NCBI GenBank assembly: GCA_022749755.1
Contig: CM040442.1
Coordinates: 8,406,457 to 8,470,456, forward strand
Reading direction: 5' to 3'
From: Azadirachta indica
Lineage: Eukaryota; Streptophyta; Magnoliopsida; Sapindales; Meliaceae
Length of the DNA stretch: 64,000 nucleotides
Part shown: piece after piece, positions 1-12,033 of the stretch
Layout: each line of letters starts with the position of its first letter
How positions within the stretch are numbered: the stretch's first letter is position 1
Notes under the pieces: model-generated
What the model saw: only the letters and a program-made list of their open reading frames with translations
Databases searched by the model: none
Told to the model about the DNA's origin: nothing
Program-made: the position numbers and the translations under genes

Positions 1-528
1 AAATTTAATATTTTTAATTAGATAATTAACAATTTTCCGCTAAAAAATTTATTGCTTAAATATACTTTTTTATTTATTTATTTATTTTTTATTTTATTAG
101 AATGAAAGCATACTTTTAGTTAAATTATGAAACAACACACGAAAAGGGTCTCGGATAAAAGTATAATATAGTAAAACCAATTCTATTGAAATTGGTATAA
201 TAACATTTGCATCACTGTCTTTTAGAAAAACAATAGAAATCACAATTTTTACCTTCTTTAACAATTTCATCCACAATATACGCTGTGGACCTCAAGTTGA
301 GAGCATAAGAATGAGGACTGAATTGTTACAATAAAATATATTATATCCTAATTTGTTGTTTTAAAACAATTAGGGACTAAATTGTTGTTAATCCATTCGA
401 AATTCCGTTGCCAAACATCCAAACCCCTCCGAAATTGGCGGGATATCAGACCCTCAATCAAACGCAACAACACAAATCCTATAACAAAACGAAAACAAAA
501 TTCAGATAATCAATCGATCGATCAGTCA
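1..528. other. AT-rich upstream region of the MRS2 gene
   Basis: No gene is supported here. The stretch is AT-rich. A reading frame in the same phase as the MRS2 start runs back to about 382, but the best conserved-looking start is the later ATG at 529. The last 100-150 bases before that ATG are therefore probably promoter and 5' untranslated sequence. I saw no clear TATA box. Confidence 0.4.
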
Positions 529-3500
529 ATGGCTTCGTCAAATTCCAAAGCAGCTGCAACGATGGGCGAAGAAAACGGCGGAGGAGGCGGGCAAACAATC
601 CCGCCGCGGCAGAGAAAGGGGTTTGGTTTGAGAACATGGCTGGTGGTTTCGGAGTCCGGAGAGTCGAGGCTGGAGGAGGTCGGAAAGCACTCCATCATGC
701 GTCGGACTGGCTTGCCGGCGCGCGATTTGCGCGTGCTTGATCCTCTGCTGTCTTATCCGTCTTCGATTCTGGGAAGAGAGCGCGCCATTGTCATCAATAT
801 AGAGCACATCAGGGCCATTGTCACCGCCAAGGAAGTTTTAATGCTTAATTCAACAAACCCTTTGGTTGTCCAGTTCATCGACGATCTTAAATACCGTCTC
901 TCTTTGTCCGCCCAACAGGTTTTTAATTTTTTTCTTTTTAAATTGTTTTTTATATATTTTTGTAATTTTTATCTGAATCATACCCTTTTAATTACTTAAA
1001 ATCTGAAAGATCATTATAAATCTTTCTCCAAAAGTGATGAAATCAAGGGGGAGTATACCTATTTAATCCAAATTTTATAGAAGTTTGAGTGGTTTTTTTT
1101 CTTGTTTCTTAATTTAATTTCTGGAGCAAAGGGGTTCTGAGGAAGTTCTTCCTGGATGAGAACATGTTATGTGATATGCAAATTGTTAACTGTTTATAAC
1201 ATTGTAAACGTTATATGTTTGAAAGGAAACGGTAAGAGATGAAACTGAAATGGAGGGTAAAGATGGGCCTAGTTTGGGCAGGCGAAGGAGGAGGAGTTCT
1301 GGTGAGGATACAACAGCTAGTGAAGGTTCTAAGGTTTTGCCATTTGAGTTTAGAGCACTTGAATCTTGTCTTGAATCTGCATGCCGGTGTCTTGAATCTG
1401 AGGTATGCAGCTTATCTATTCTTTATATGTTGAGCTGCTGAACTAGTAATTTTTCATCATGTTATTATGTGGAAATATTGAGGGAATTGAGGCTGAATGA
1501 TTTAAAAACTGTCGAAATGAACCAAGGCTAAAGTAATTGCTTGTGGCTCTGAGATTAAATGTGTGGTCCATGCTAAATTTATCACTATCAAAATAAAATT
1601 TCAAATTCCCAACGAATTCTGTCTAAAACTATTGTTTTCTTTTCTTATCATTTGTTCTTCTGCATTTCCTGTTTACATCACGGTTAGCGTAAATACTTTT
1701 CTATCACGTCTTCAATGGGCTTTATTTTGTTTGTATGTTTGTCAGACTCGAACCTTGGAGGAAGAGGCTTATCCAGCATTGGATGAACTTACTTCGAAAA
1801 TCAGCACACTAAATCTTGAGCGTGTTAGACAGATAAAGAGTCGTCTGGTTGCAATAAATGGTCGTGTTCAAAAGGTAAAGATAATATGCTTTATTATTTT
1901 CTTGATATGCATAGAGGGTTATTGTTTATAAATCAATGATTTTGAATGAGTGATTATCTTTTGATAATTGCTTTCACAAAACAATGGAAATATGATGTGT
2001 GTTTCCGTTTCTCATGCATTTTTTCACTTCAATATCTATTCCTTTGGATTCTTCATATTAAAGTGAATAATTCAACTCTCTTATCCTTGTTAGTTTTAAC
2101 TTTTGTCTGACTTACATTCAGTCTACCATTTGATATTTTTTTTTGCCCTGGGAATTTTTTGTAAATCTGATATTGACAGTCATCTTTAGAAGGGAACCAG
2201 TTGCTAAGTAAAACTATGAAGCTGATCAGATGATTTAGAGGAAACTCAGGGGTCAAACCTGTTATCTTCACCCAAGGGATTTGACTTGATTGATGACAGC
2301 ATTGGTCAGGCAATAATATGCCACAGTAGTTATGCAGTTCCTCATGATTTATTCGGTAGCCAATAGCTCAATATAGTTTTTCACTAGCAAAAATAGGCAT
2401 GAGTTAAATGGGCTTTAGTCTGGTAATCAGATGCTTCTAGATTGTCTGAACTTAAATCTGTTATGCATCATCAACCAGCATCTAAATTTATATATCTTAA
2501 ATGTTACTCTATGTTGATTCTGTAAGACATTTCTCTCTCTCTCTCTCCCACCTGAAAATTGCTTTTGATTGCCTCTATTGTTGTCTTCTTCTCTCTCTCT
2601 TTTCATTTTTCTATCCAGACATTTCTATATTTGTTCTCCAGATCCTTCTTTCTACCACTTATGGAGATATCTAATCACATAATGAAGTTGCCAACTTTGC
2701 TCTTTGAGTTTTCAAATCTAAGATAACATTAAGACCATGCAACTAAGGGAAGTTAAGTGCTCCTCTTGGGAGCAATAAGCAAATTCCAGTATATGCGTGT
2801 GAAAATGAAATGCAGAGTGCCTGTTACTGCAAGAATTAGGTGCTTTGGTGGGAGTACTCTTGTTTACCAATGAGTAAACTAGTGGCTTAGCATTTGAGTG
2901 ATCAATATGCAGTTATTTGTTAAAGAATTTTCGTGCTCTGCTGGTCTCTTCTCTCAATTTTCTCCAAGAAAATTACATGCTAATATATTTTTGTCCTAGT
3001 TCCTTGCTACACCCAAACCTTTGCTTGCCACAGGGTACCAGATATGGGCTTGAGCCAATAGATTGAGAGTATGTATGGAATTGAGGTTCTCTAGCTTTGA
3101 AGCCAGAGCTGCTGTGGGATGAAATCATTAGAATTCAAATATAAGTGCAAAAATTAGTGGTTCTCACTAATAGTTGTATTTACCAAACAATTTAGCACTC
3201 TATCATGAGAAAACTTATTGTACAAGTTCATGGCAAGAGGACAGTTTCTTTCTCTTAAACTACAATGTGATCAATCACTAACAGACCCTCAAATATGTTA
3301 TAATTTTGTCTGTGATGAAGTTTGGACAACCTAACCACATGTCCATTTTCTGGTTTACATTGCTAACTTGATTAACTGTTAAGTAAATTAGATTATAAAG
3401 GATGCCATGAGGTTTTACTTCTCCGTATTCATAACATTTATTCTTGGCCTGGAAACTGAAATGCTTTGTACTTGCCAGATTTTACTAGTTTGTCTTTACG

Positions 3501-6500
3501 CCAATTAATATAGTACTAATATTATATTCTCCTTGTCACTTACAGGTGAGAGATGAAATCGAACATTTGCTGGACGATGACAATGATATGGCTGAAATGT
3601 ATTTGACAGAGAAGCTTAGTGCATTTGATCATACATCATCAAGAGAAGAAAACTTTTGTGCAATTAAAGAAGAAGATGACAGGTGATAGCTTATGTCCAT
3701 CTCATTAACATAATAAAGTTACACATTAGATGAGCTAAACACATGGCAATGCTTAAAAACATATCTAGGCACTTGGAATTTCATTCCATTTTCATTTGTT
3801 TTTGGCATCATCTAATTCATTAATCAGATACTGGTTAGAAAGGAAACTATTTTAGAAAGTAGCTTAAAATTTATTTTACAATTGTGCTTAATCAAAAGCT
3901 TAAACTTGTTCTGCTTTTAACTTGTTTGAAGCTTTCGTAGATTGTCAAATTTCACAGTTTAATATGCATCTCATTGCAGTTTTACATCCAAATTTCCTTA
4001 TCTTGACTGAATGTTTAGTAGAATTACATTGCAAAAATTACTTCTTTACTATTAAAATGCAATATTAGGGTTCTGTATGGTTTTGGGCTGTAGGTTTTTG
4101 GGTAACCATACACCAAGACTGTAATTGTTCTTGAAAATACCAGACGACTGAACAAATATTTATATATCCTAACCTAAGCCAAGAGAGATGAATAAAACTT
4201 TGTGTTTTTAACTTTACATTCGACTTACCCCCTCTACTGTGGAACTTTTTTTTTTTTTAAGCAGAAATTACCTGGCAACTGCAATTATATTATTGCATAC
4301 GTAAATTAGGGGTTAGGGATATTGCATTGGCAGCTGAATCATAAGTTTATGATTCTATGGCTGTCTATTCTCATTCTCACTACCTTTGTTTTTATTGCTT
4401 ATCTTCTGGAATTTCTTGATATTGCTTTTTCTTCCATTTTTTTTGTGTTTCTACTCTATGATCATTGCACTTGCTTCCCATTTTGTATTTTTGTTATTTA
4501 TTATTTACTTTTAAAAAACAGAAAACTTTCTCGTTATTATGTGAATTGTGTTAAAATATGGGGAATGAAAAAAACATATGAAAAAATTAGTATTGGGAAA
4601 TAGGCAAGTTGACCTGCATGATGTTTTCAAGTGGTTAATAAACACAAGGTTACATTCATAAACCTAACACAGAATTTGAACTGTTAGGTGGATAAATCCA
4701 ACCACCAGAATATGTAGTCATACTTGTTGGCTTATGGGGGCCAGTGTCTCCCACGTGACTCACTGCCACGTAGACACTATGGGGCGACCCGTCCACGTGG
4801 TACAAGGTGCTGTGTGGGCCCTACCTGTCGGTGTACACAATGTGTACATCGTGAAGTATCAGTAGTGGGGCTCTGCGCTGCTGTTCTGAACTGCAACTGA
4901 CCCCTGTACGAGTCAACCAATGGCTTAAAGGAAATACATTTCGCCTTACGCTTTTAACTCAATGGTTGGGGCTTAATCCTAACAATACTTGATATTAAAC
5001 TACCAATGAACGAATCTCAATGCTCCATTTCCTTGAAAATTCCGAACTTGATTAAAATGAGAGACAGACAGAGGCAAGGAAGCAGAGAAACAAATGTGAC
5101 CCTCACAAACTTGGCTCTGACACTGTTTTTGGCTAATGTATGTATAATGTATGTATCACAGTATCATTAGGTATTAGGTTAAATTAAGGAGCACAATGCT
5201 TAATTTTAAAACATGGGCTAAAACTAAGTGTGGTGAAGTTTGTTTTTTCCTCACCTCTTCCCCTAAATATTGACATTTTTTTTGTACTATAATTTAAAAG
5301 CTGATGCTTTGTGACATGCACTTGTAAGATTATCATGCCTGCTTAGTTATTATTCTCTATATTCTTCTTACAATGTCATTTCAACTCAGGGCTGAAGACC
5401 ATAATTTAGAAAATAGTTCTGATATATTCAATGTAAAGCCCGATGTTGATGAGCTGGAGATGCTGTTGGAAGCTTATTTTGCACAGTTGGATGGCATCTT
5501 ACAAAAATTGTCCGATGTATGTATCTGTTCACTTCTTCGCTTTCAATATTTAACTTATATTAAATTCTAACCATTTTATGCAATTTGATTTTGTCGGTTT
5601 CTTACATGCTACTACTCAATCGGTGTGGTGGATAGAATTAAAAAGACTTATTTTGTTGATTATGATTAAGGTATAGTGCAGTTGAAAATAAAAATCATCT
5701 ACAGGAAAGAAAATAGAGTGACAAAGTGATGTTCAAACATGAATCTGATACAAATACAATGAACAATACGGCAGTGGGGTTGAGAATGCTGATATCATAA
5801 TGGTTTAGAACAGGGGGGATACAGAAGTAGGAAGCTTTTAGATTACTGATTGAAATATTTATTGTGACCATTTCTTAAAGCAACATTGAGATTATGAATT
5901 TGTTGCCGAACTGTGTTATATAGAGATTATGTTTTTGCACCCTTCATCTGGAAACTGGAAAAGGATGATATGGGAGGATTTTTTCCCCTTCTTGCCACCA
6001 AAACAGTTCCTCTAAACTTAGTCAAAAGGACAAAAGATTAGACGGGGTTTTGCCCGATGTTGTTACCCAGAGTATCTGTTCCTCCAGCTTATCACTATTT
6101 AGCATGAAACAGTGAGAGGGAAAGCAAGTTCATGTTCCCTAATCTCATATTCCTCTTATCCATCCTATAAATGTATTTCATGATGACAAACTTTTCACTT
6201 GGGAAGAAGATCAAAAGTCCTATTCTAGGAGTACATGAACATATGTTTATCAGGATGCTCAATGTCGATATAGGTTAAATTATCGTGTTCGTAACTAGAT
6301 GACCTTTCTCTTTCTCTCTTATTTATATTGTCGGGAAAATTTTTAGATAAACTAAATCATATATGTCTATTATTTTGGTCAGATGAGCGAGTATGTGGAT
6401 GACACAGAAGACTGTATCAACATCATGTTGGATGATACACAGAACCAACTGCTACAAATGGGAGTGATGCTGAGTGCAGCAAACATGATACTGAACTCTG

Positions 6501-6664
6501 GAATTGCAGTTGTGGGAGTGTTTGGGATGAACATTCATATTGCTCTATTTGAGGCACCAACTTATAGGTTTTGGCAAACAACATTAGGTACAGTAGGAAG
6601 TTGTGTTGCTTTATACCTGATTGCAATTGGATGGGGTAAGAAGAAGAATCTTTTCTCTGTATAG
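529..6664 (+). CDS. MRS2: MRS2/CorA-type magnesium transporter, 6 exons, 413 aa
   Basis: The product is a CorA-superfamily Mg2+ channel, a family that works as a homopentamer in plant membranes. Exons are 529-918, 1226-1402, 1746-1874, 3546-3682, 5390-5516 and 6383-6664; all junctions are GT-AG and keep one frame (1242 nt). The N-terminal half has the plant MRS2 phrases LPARDLRVLDPLLSYPS and ILGRERAIVINIEHI. The middle has LPFEFRALE and DELTSKISTLNLERVR (coiled-coil core), then DEIEHLLDDDNDMAEMYLT. The last exon carries YVDDTED, a first membrane helix ending in the signature GMN (residues 368-370), a second helix (about 384-405) and a basic tail. The length is typical of MRS2. An upstream in-frame ATG at 382 would add 49 low-complexity residues and is not preferred. 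Target membrane and exact paralogue (MRS2-1 to -10) are not decided by the sequence. Confidence 0.93.
4735..4900. other. GC-rich block with G-box-like motifs inside MRS2 intron 4
   Basis: This block is far richer in G and C than the surrounding AT-rich intron. It contains two CACGTG hexamers (4752-4757 and 4794-4799), a CACGTA between them, and several short GTGTACA-type words. No ORF or splice sites suggest an exon. It may be the remnant of an inserted element or an intronic regulatory patch. CACGTG is the core recognised by plant bZIP and bHLH factors, but occupancy cannot be judged from sequence. Confidence 0.35.
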
Positions 6665-7858
6665 ACACTTCCTTTCTAGTAGAAAAGCATTGTCACTTAC
6701 ATCACATGAAACTTCATTTATTTATTTTTTATTAATTGTATTTATATTAGATCTTCTATCCATGAGAAGTAATCTCATAATTACTTCCCTTTTCCTCCTT
6801 TTTCTTTAATGTATATATTATAATTATTTTTTTTTAATTTTTTTTAAATATCACATAAATGAATATGAATTTCTTCTTCAATCATAATGTGAATGAGTTT
6901 AAATTAATCTAAAATAATATGTTATGATTAATAATCATGTCAATAATCATAAAATGTTAACATTTATAGTTAATTAAATTGTATTTGTATAGTGTCGATC
7001 CATTTACAACACATATTTATTTATCTTCATGAATATTATTTATATATTTTTCATATTTTAATTTAAATTAGAGTTTCATTGTGTATTACACGAGTACTAA
7101 TTTCTGCTATTTTAGCAACCCGCAATGTAAATGTTTTTAATAACTTATCAACGAATAATTTCATGTAGAGGTTATGAATTCTTGAAATTAAAGTATACAT
7201 TCTTCAAAAAATAGATCAAGAAATCTAAATGAGTTTGTGATTGCAAAAGGCCCTACTGCCCTAATTACAAAACTGAATCCATGCATTATAACTTAGAGGC
7301 CAACTTCTAAATGACTTAAACTGATATTGCAATCAATGATTTTACTCATAAAATTATAAACTTTACCATTTAATGGTACAATTTTATTTTATATGTTTCA
7401 TAAAATTATAAACCCCACAATTTTATTCAATAAACTCCCTAAAATTCGGATACATTCCCAAGGGATTCGAAATGTTAGTACCAGAATACTCTCAATTCAA
7501 AATTAAAAGCAAAATTTGAGAGTTAGAAAAATACGGAAACTGGGGAGATGCAAATTCCTACAAGTCCAGTATCTTACCAAAGAAAAACACAGCCACATGA
7601 CTTGGAAAATGGAGTATCCAATCCATCATTTTGCAGAAAGAACCAACATATGAGCAGTGTAGTTCAAAAGTAGGCTAATGCCAATTACATTATTACAAAT
7701 GCATTTACCACACGAACCAGAAATGCAAGTCTTGTCTCAGATTTAAACATTAGTGACCCAATAAGATTAAATCTACCAAACAATAAAACAGAAAAATCTT
7801 TTGTGTGAAAACAATGCCACTTCCAATGGACATTTGGAGACTGGTTTTCCATTGCACT
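6665..7858. other. Intergenic region between convergent genes
   Basis: This is the tail-to-tail spacer between MRS2 (+) and the ATP synthase epsilon gene (-). It should hold both 3' untranslated regions. It is AT-rich and I saw no coding sequence or structured element. Confidence 0.4.
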
Positions 7859-10237
7859 CTATGCTTCCGGCGTGTCACTTCGAATAGCTGATAACAAAAC
7901 AAATAAAGTAACTCCTCAGATTACTTATCAGGAGGAAACAGTCTACGGAAATAAAAAGATAAATAAGAAATGAAAGACACTGATCGAAGCCATACAAATG
8001 GATGCATAAATGGTAGGCCATAAACCCGTTATAAGATACCATGCCATCATAAAAAACACTACTGGAATTCATTGAGATCATTAGCACATTCTACGAACAA
8101 TTCAATTTCTTCATTCTGTATATTTGCTTTATTCATCCCTTATAGTAATATTGAAGTAAGGAAAAAAAAAATGCTCTCGAAGAGGATATGGTTTTTCCTT
8201 CACATTTTTTCTATTGGAAAGCAATAAAACAAGCATATGTTTTGACTTCTATTGAATTGGCGCTTCCAACATTTGTACTTAGCCATATATCTTGGCCATG
8301 TGACAGCCAAAATGACAATCGAATAACAAACTATATGTGCAGGCAGACCAAAACACCAACACAAACTCATCAGTACCATAGTCAATTTTTAACATATGAA
8401 TAATAACTAAAAACCTACTATCATCTCTATAGGCTAAATGCCAATATGATATCCACTATTATCTATCACTCGGATGTCATGCACCCTCATACAATCGGAC
8501 TAATAAGTTAAAAAAAAAATTCCAGTCAGCCAATAATACCCACTTCCTCCACGAGAAGTGAGAAGATGGATCCTCCATTGCCTCAGCCTAAATATACCCA
8601 TTTAAACTAAGCACTCGTTATTTATTCTGATTTTAAACAACCAGAACAAAGTATTCCAGATTTAATCTATACACCACCTTCACGTTATACATCCATCCAA
8701 CTGAAACTAAGATAATCATGACAGTATGACATGAAGGGGAAAGGATTTATCGAAATCAAAATGAAAATTGACTGAAGGGGAAAGGAAAATCCCCAATACA
8801 ATGACTAAGTTAAATCAGCAATTCAGAAGCAAAGTGCCTCTAAAATTAGAGATAATTAATCAATACCAGTACAGAGAAAAGAAAATGAACAATAGAGATG
8901 AAGAGCAATAAGTGAAATCTAGGTACCAGGCCAAATATTGTTCTGTTTGATTTCTTCAAATTTATATTTAAAAAACAAAAGGCAAAAGGTAAACAAAATA
9001 AAATATACAAATGTGAATGAAATACCATTATTGCAACAAAACGAGCATGAGCTTTCATCGATTCAGGAATGAAAGACATGACTTGCAGTGACAATGCTAC
9101 ATAAGACACTTTCTAACAACGTCTTAGCAAAAGTAAACTACAAACCATTTGAAAGACACTTGTGAGAAACTCTAATGAAATGCTAGGTGCAGAATGTAGA
9201 GGGATAGAAATTCACCATATTCAAATGGTGTAGCAACCGCAGTATGATCAAATGATTCTTCAATCAAGAGATTGCCCTAAACATTTTACTATACTGTTCT
9301 CAAACAGAAATCAACTGATTTCAACTATCCAACAGTAACCCATTGAAGCAGTACAACATTCTGGCCCACGCACTCAAAGAAGTTCATAAAATGTCATTAC
9401 CAGCCGAATGAAGGAAGAACCTATCATCAAGCACCATCCGTTTATTTGACTCGACTAATCTAAGCCTGTGGAGAAAAATAAAGTACAAAGAATTGACTGG
9501 ACAGGCTTGGTTGATTCAAGTTGGTTTTAGCAGTCCAAACCATGCATAGGATCCAAATAGGTTCGAACATACCAATCCAAAGCATCAATTTCTTAGAAAA
9601 GAAAAGGCAGCCGAAGCTTCATCCGATCAAACAATTAACGAAAGAATGTAAATATGGACAAGTAACAAGCGAAATAGCAGACTAGTAAGGCCTAACAGCA
9701 CTTGATCAACTAAAGCATCAGTGCCTGGTAGAAGTTCCAAACCAAACTCGCAATAGAAACTACAGATAAGCAAAATCCATATAAAGTTGCAATGGAGATG
9801 AACGAAAAAACTAATCACAAACAACCGAAACCCCACATTTGATCTTATTTAAAGTTTCGTTCTTTACGCAACAATTAGCAGAAGTTTTGAATTTTGCTTC
9901 CAAACACTCAAAACCAATAACCCAGAATTGAAACTAGCTAAACGAACACATAATTTAATAAATCAAAACACCAGATTTGATAGAAAACAAATACTACAGA
10001 TGGGCGTGAAAGCGGATCGAAGTAATGGAACGGAAGAAACAGAAAAAACGTACTGGGTTTCTGGGGTTTTCCATCGGTCCACTTGGAAATAGAAAAGTGA
10101 ACCTTCTCGCGATTGAGGACTTCGCTCTTGAAGGGTTCCTTGAGACAGTTCCTCACCAGATTCGCACAGATGTTCGAGTAAGTTATGTAAGTCATCCCTG
10201 CAGCTCTCCAAAACGGCACCGCCGCGTTCGACGCCAT
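7859..10237 (-). CDS. Mitochondrial ATP synthase F1 subunit epsilon, 2 exons, 70 aa
   Basis: The product is the small epsilon subunit of the mitochondrial F1 central stalk, equivalent to mammalian epsilon and not to the bacterial or plastid epsilon. Exon 1 is 10054-10237 (start codon 10235-10237) and exon 2 is 7859-7887. The junction is a GTACGT donor and a CAG acceptor in phase 1, giving 213 nt in all. The protein begins [18 protein letters not shown] and continues [25 protein letters not shown] and DGKPQKP. It ends IRSDTPEA, a very close match to the known 70-residue plant protein. A 2.2 kb intron separates the 61-codon first exon from the last nine residues; I found no further exon in it. 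Clustered TGGGCY motifs lie just upstream, as in many plant nuclear genes for respiratory-chain subunits. Confidence 0.93.
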
Positions 10238-12033
10238 TTCTTCCTCGCTTGTTTTCCTTTGTTAATTACCTTGCAAGCAGCGAAGTAATGATGAAGATCG
10301 AAAAATCGCCACCGCTCTTGAAGTGATGACCTAAGTTTCAGACGAAATTGATTTTGGGCTTTCGTGTGGGCCGGGTCGAGAGTAAAACGGGCCCTAGATT
10401 TGGGAACGGGACTAGGCCCATAGTCACTTCATTCAATAATTACACTGGAACCCCTTGAATATATCAAAATCTCATATAAAATATATTTATAAGAAAAAAA
10501 GGGACATATATACCTCTAATTAAGTTAGATAAAAAATTGTATAATTTATTTTCACTTGTTTCAAAAATATCTATACAAAGTTGTTCGTTAATTTAATTTA
10601 TAAATTTAGACAAAAGTAAAACAAAAAGTATATTTAATTTTTAAATGATAATAATTAGAAGGCTATTACATTGATTATAACAAAAAAAGAAAAAACTAAT
10701 AAACTATCTAATAATTTTAAGTTTATTACATGGTTGTTTTAGAATTTATTCAAACTTTAAAGACTATGTGTAACTTAACAATAACATCTTGTATACTTTT
10801 AATAAATTCAACAAAAAATTTTGTCAAATAAAATGAGTGTTAGATGAAAATATATTAAAAATCAAGTGTATGTACGATTTTGTCCCATAATGTTAGGACA
10901 CATCTTATCAAAATGAAAAATATTTTATGTAATTTGGTAAACTAAACCTATTTTTATTGAAAACTTTAAACTAAGTGTTAAGCTCTTAATTCATACGACG
11001 CCTAGCAACTTGGTGGATTGCCTTTCATCAAGTTAATAGTTGTGGAAAAGCACAAGGCAGAGCACAGGTTTTTGATTGTAATATGAAGGATCATAGCAGA
11101 TGTGCATTGGTATTGTTAGAGTACTCGAAGATAAACTAGTGTTATGAAATATTATATTAAAAGCCAATCATTAAAATACACCCATCAGACCTGTGACATA
11201 ACAGAAATTAGAAATGGTACAGAAAGCAATGCATATTAATTGGGTTGTGTAATGAATAATGAAAATTAGCAATGTAAGTGAAGATAAACGTAAGCTATGA
11301 GTTAGAAGATTCAAGATAGAGGACTCGGAAAAGCCTTAAATCAGGTGCACTTGTTGAAAATAAAGACAGTGATAACTTAGTGTTCATAAGATATGAAAGA
11401 AAAATTAAGTCTCTATAATTAATTAGGATCAATCGCATAAATTAAGAAAAGTAGCATGATAAGGTGATTTTAAATTTGCTCATTTGACATGATAAAATAT
11501 ATAGTGTTAGTGTGATGTATGTGTGTAGAATAATGTAATGCATTAGAGATAATCAAGTAAGTTGAGTAAAATTTTAACATACAAGTGTCATTATAAATTG
11601 TATTTTTTTTTTAAGAGAAATAAGAAAAGTTGAAGGTGAATTTTCATTATAATATTGTGTGCAACACATTTCTCATTTATGCATAGAAAATTTGTTGAAG
11701 ATAATCTTCATCTACGGAAATTTGAGGTGTTACCTAACTGGACTTGGCACAATTGCAACGTTACCGCTCTGTGACACGAAGTGACATGGGCATTACTTTG
11801 ATTTTTCACGCAACTAAATTATACCTTTCTACATTAAAGTATATAGAAAGCAAATATTAAAGTGACCCTTAATTTTCTTACATATCCCAAATGACCCCTG
11901 GAGTTTTAAATATTGACCATATGGTCATTTGTCATAACATTTATACCAAATGAGTCATTTAACCCAAAACCCGAAACATTAAACCCCTGAAGCTGACGCC
12001 AAATCAAAGATACTCTCCTCCCTCTTCTGAAAA
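10238..12033. other. Divergent intergenic region between ATP epsilon and the unknown plastid-protein gene
   Basis: The two flanking genes are transcribed away from each other, so this 1.8 kb region must hold both promoters. The end nearest the epsilon gene has the site II cluster. The middle (about 10440-11700) is AT-rich with no supported gene. A weak inverted resemblance between about 10495 and 10890 was not strong enough to call an element. Confidence 0.4.
10355..10420 (-). promoter_or_regulatory. Clustered site II (TGGGCY) elements upstream of ATP synthase epsilon
   Basis: TGGGCT lies at 10355-10360, TGGGCC at 10367-10372, GGGCCC at 10389-10394 and GGCCCA (TGGGCC on the minus strand) at 10415-10420, about 120-180 bases upstream of the epsilon start codon. 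Clustered TGGGCY boxes are known promoter elements, TCP-factor targets, of plant genes for mitochondrial and ribosomal proteins. Their function here is inferred from position and sequence only. Confidence 0.55.

Noticed and set aside
538..807. Minus-strand frame opposite MRS2 exon 1
   Set aside because: It is an antisense shadow of a GC-rich coding exon.
4322..4603. 93-codon hydrophobic frame in MRS2 intron 4
   Set aside because: It is a chance frame in T-rich sequence, rich in F, I and L as expected, with no gene context.
8188..9109. Several 70-87 codon frames on both strands within the ATP epsilon intron
   Set aside because: None shows a domain or splice signals consistent with an additional exon. 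The 70-residue epsilon protein is complete without them.
10493..10890. Possible foldback element (GGGACATATATAC against a reversed GGGACAAAATCG)
   Set aside because: The inverted match is short and no target duplication was visible.
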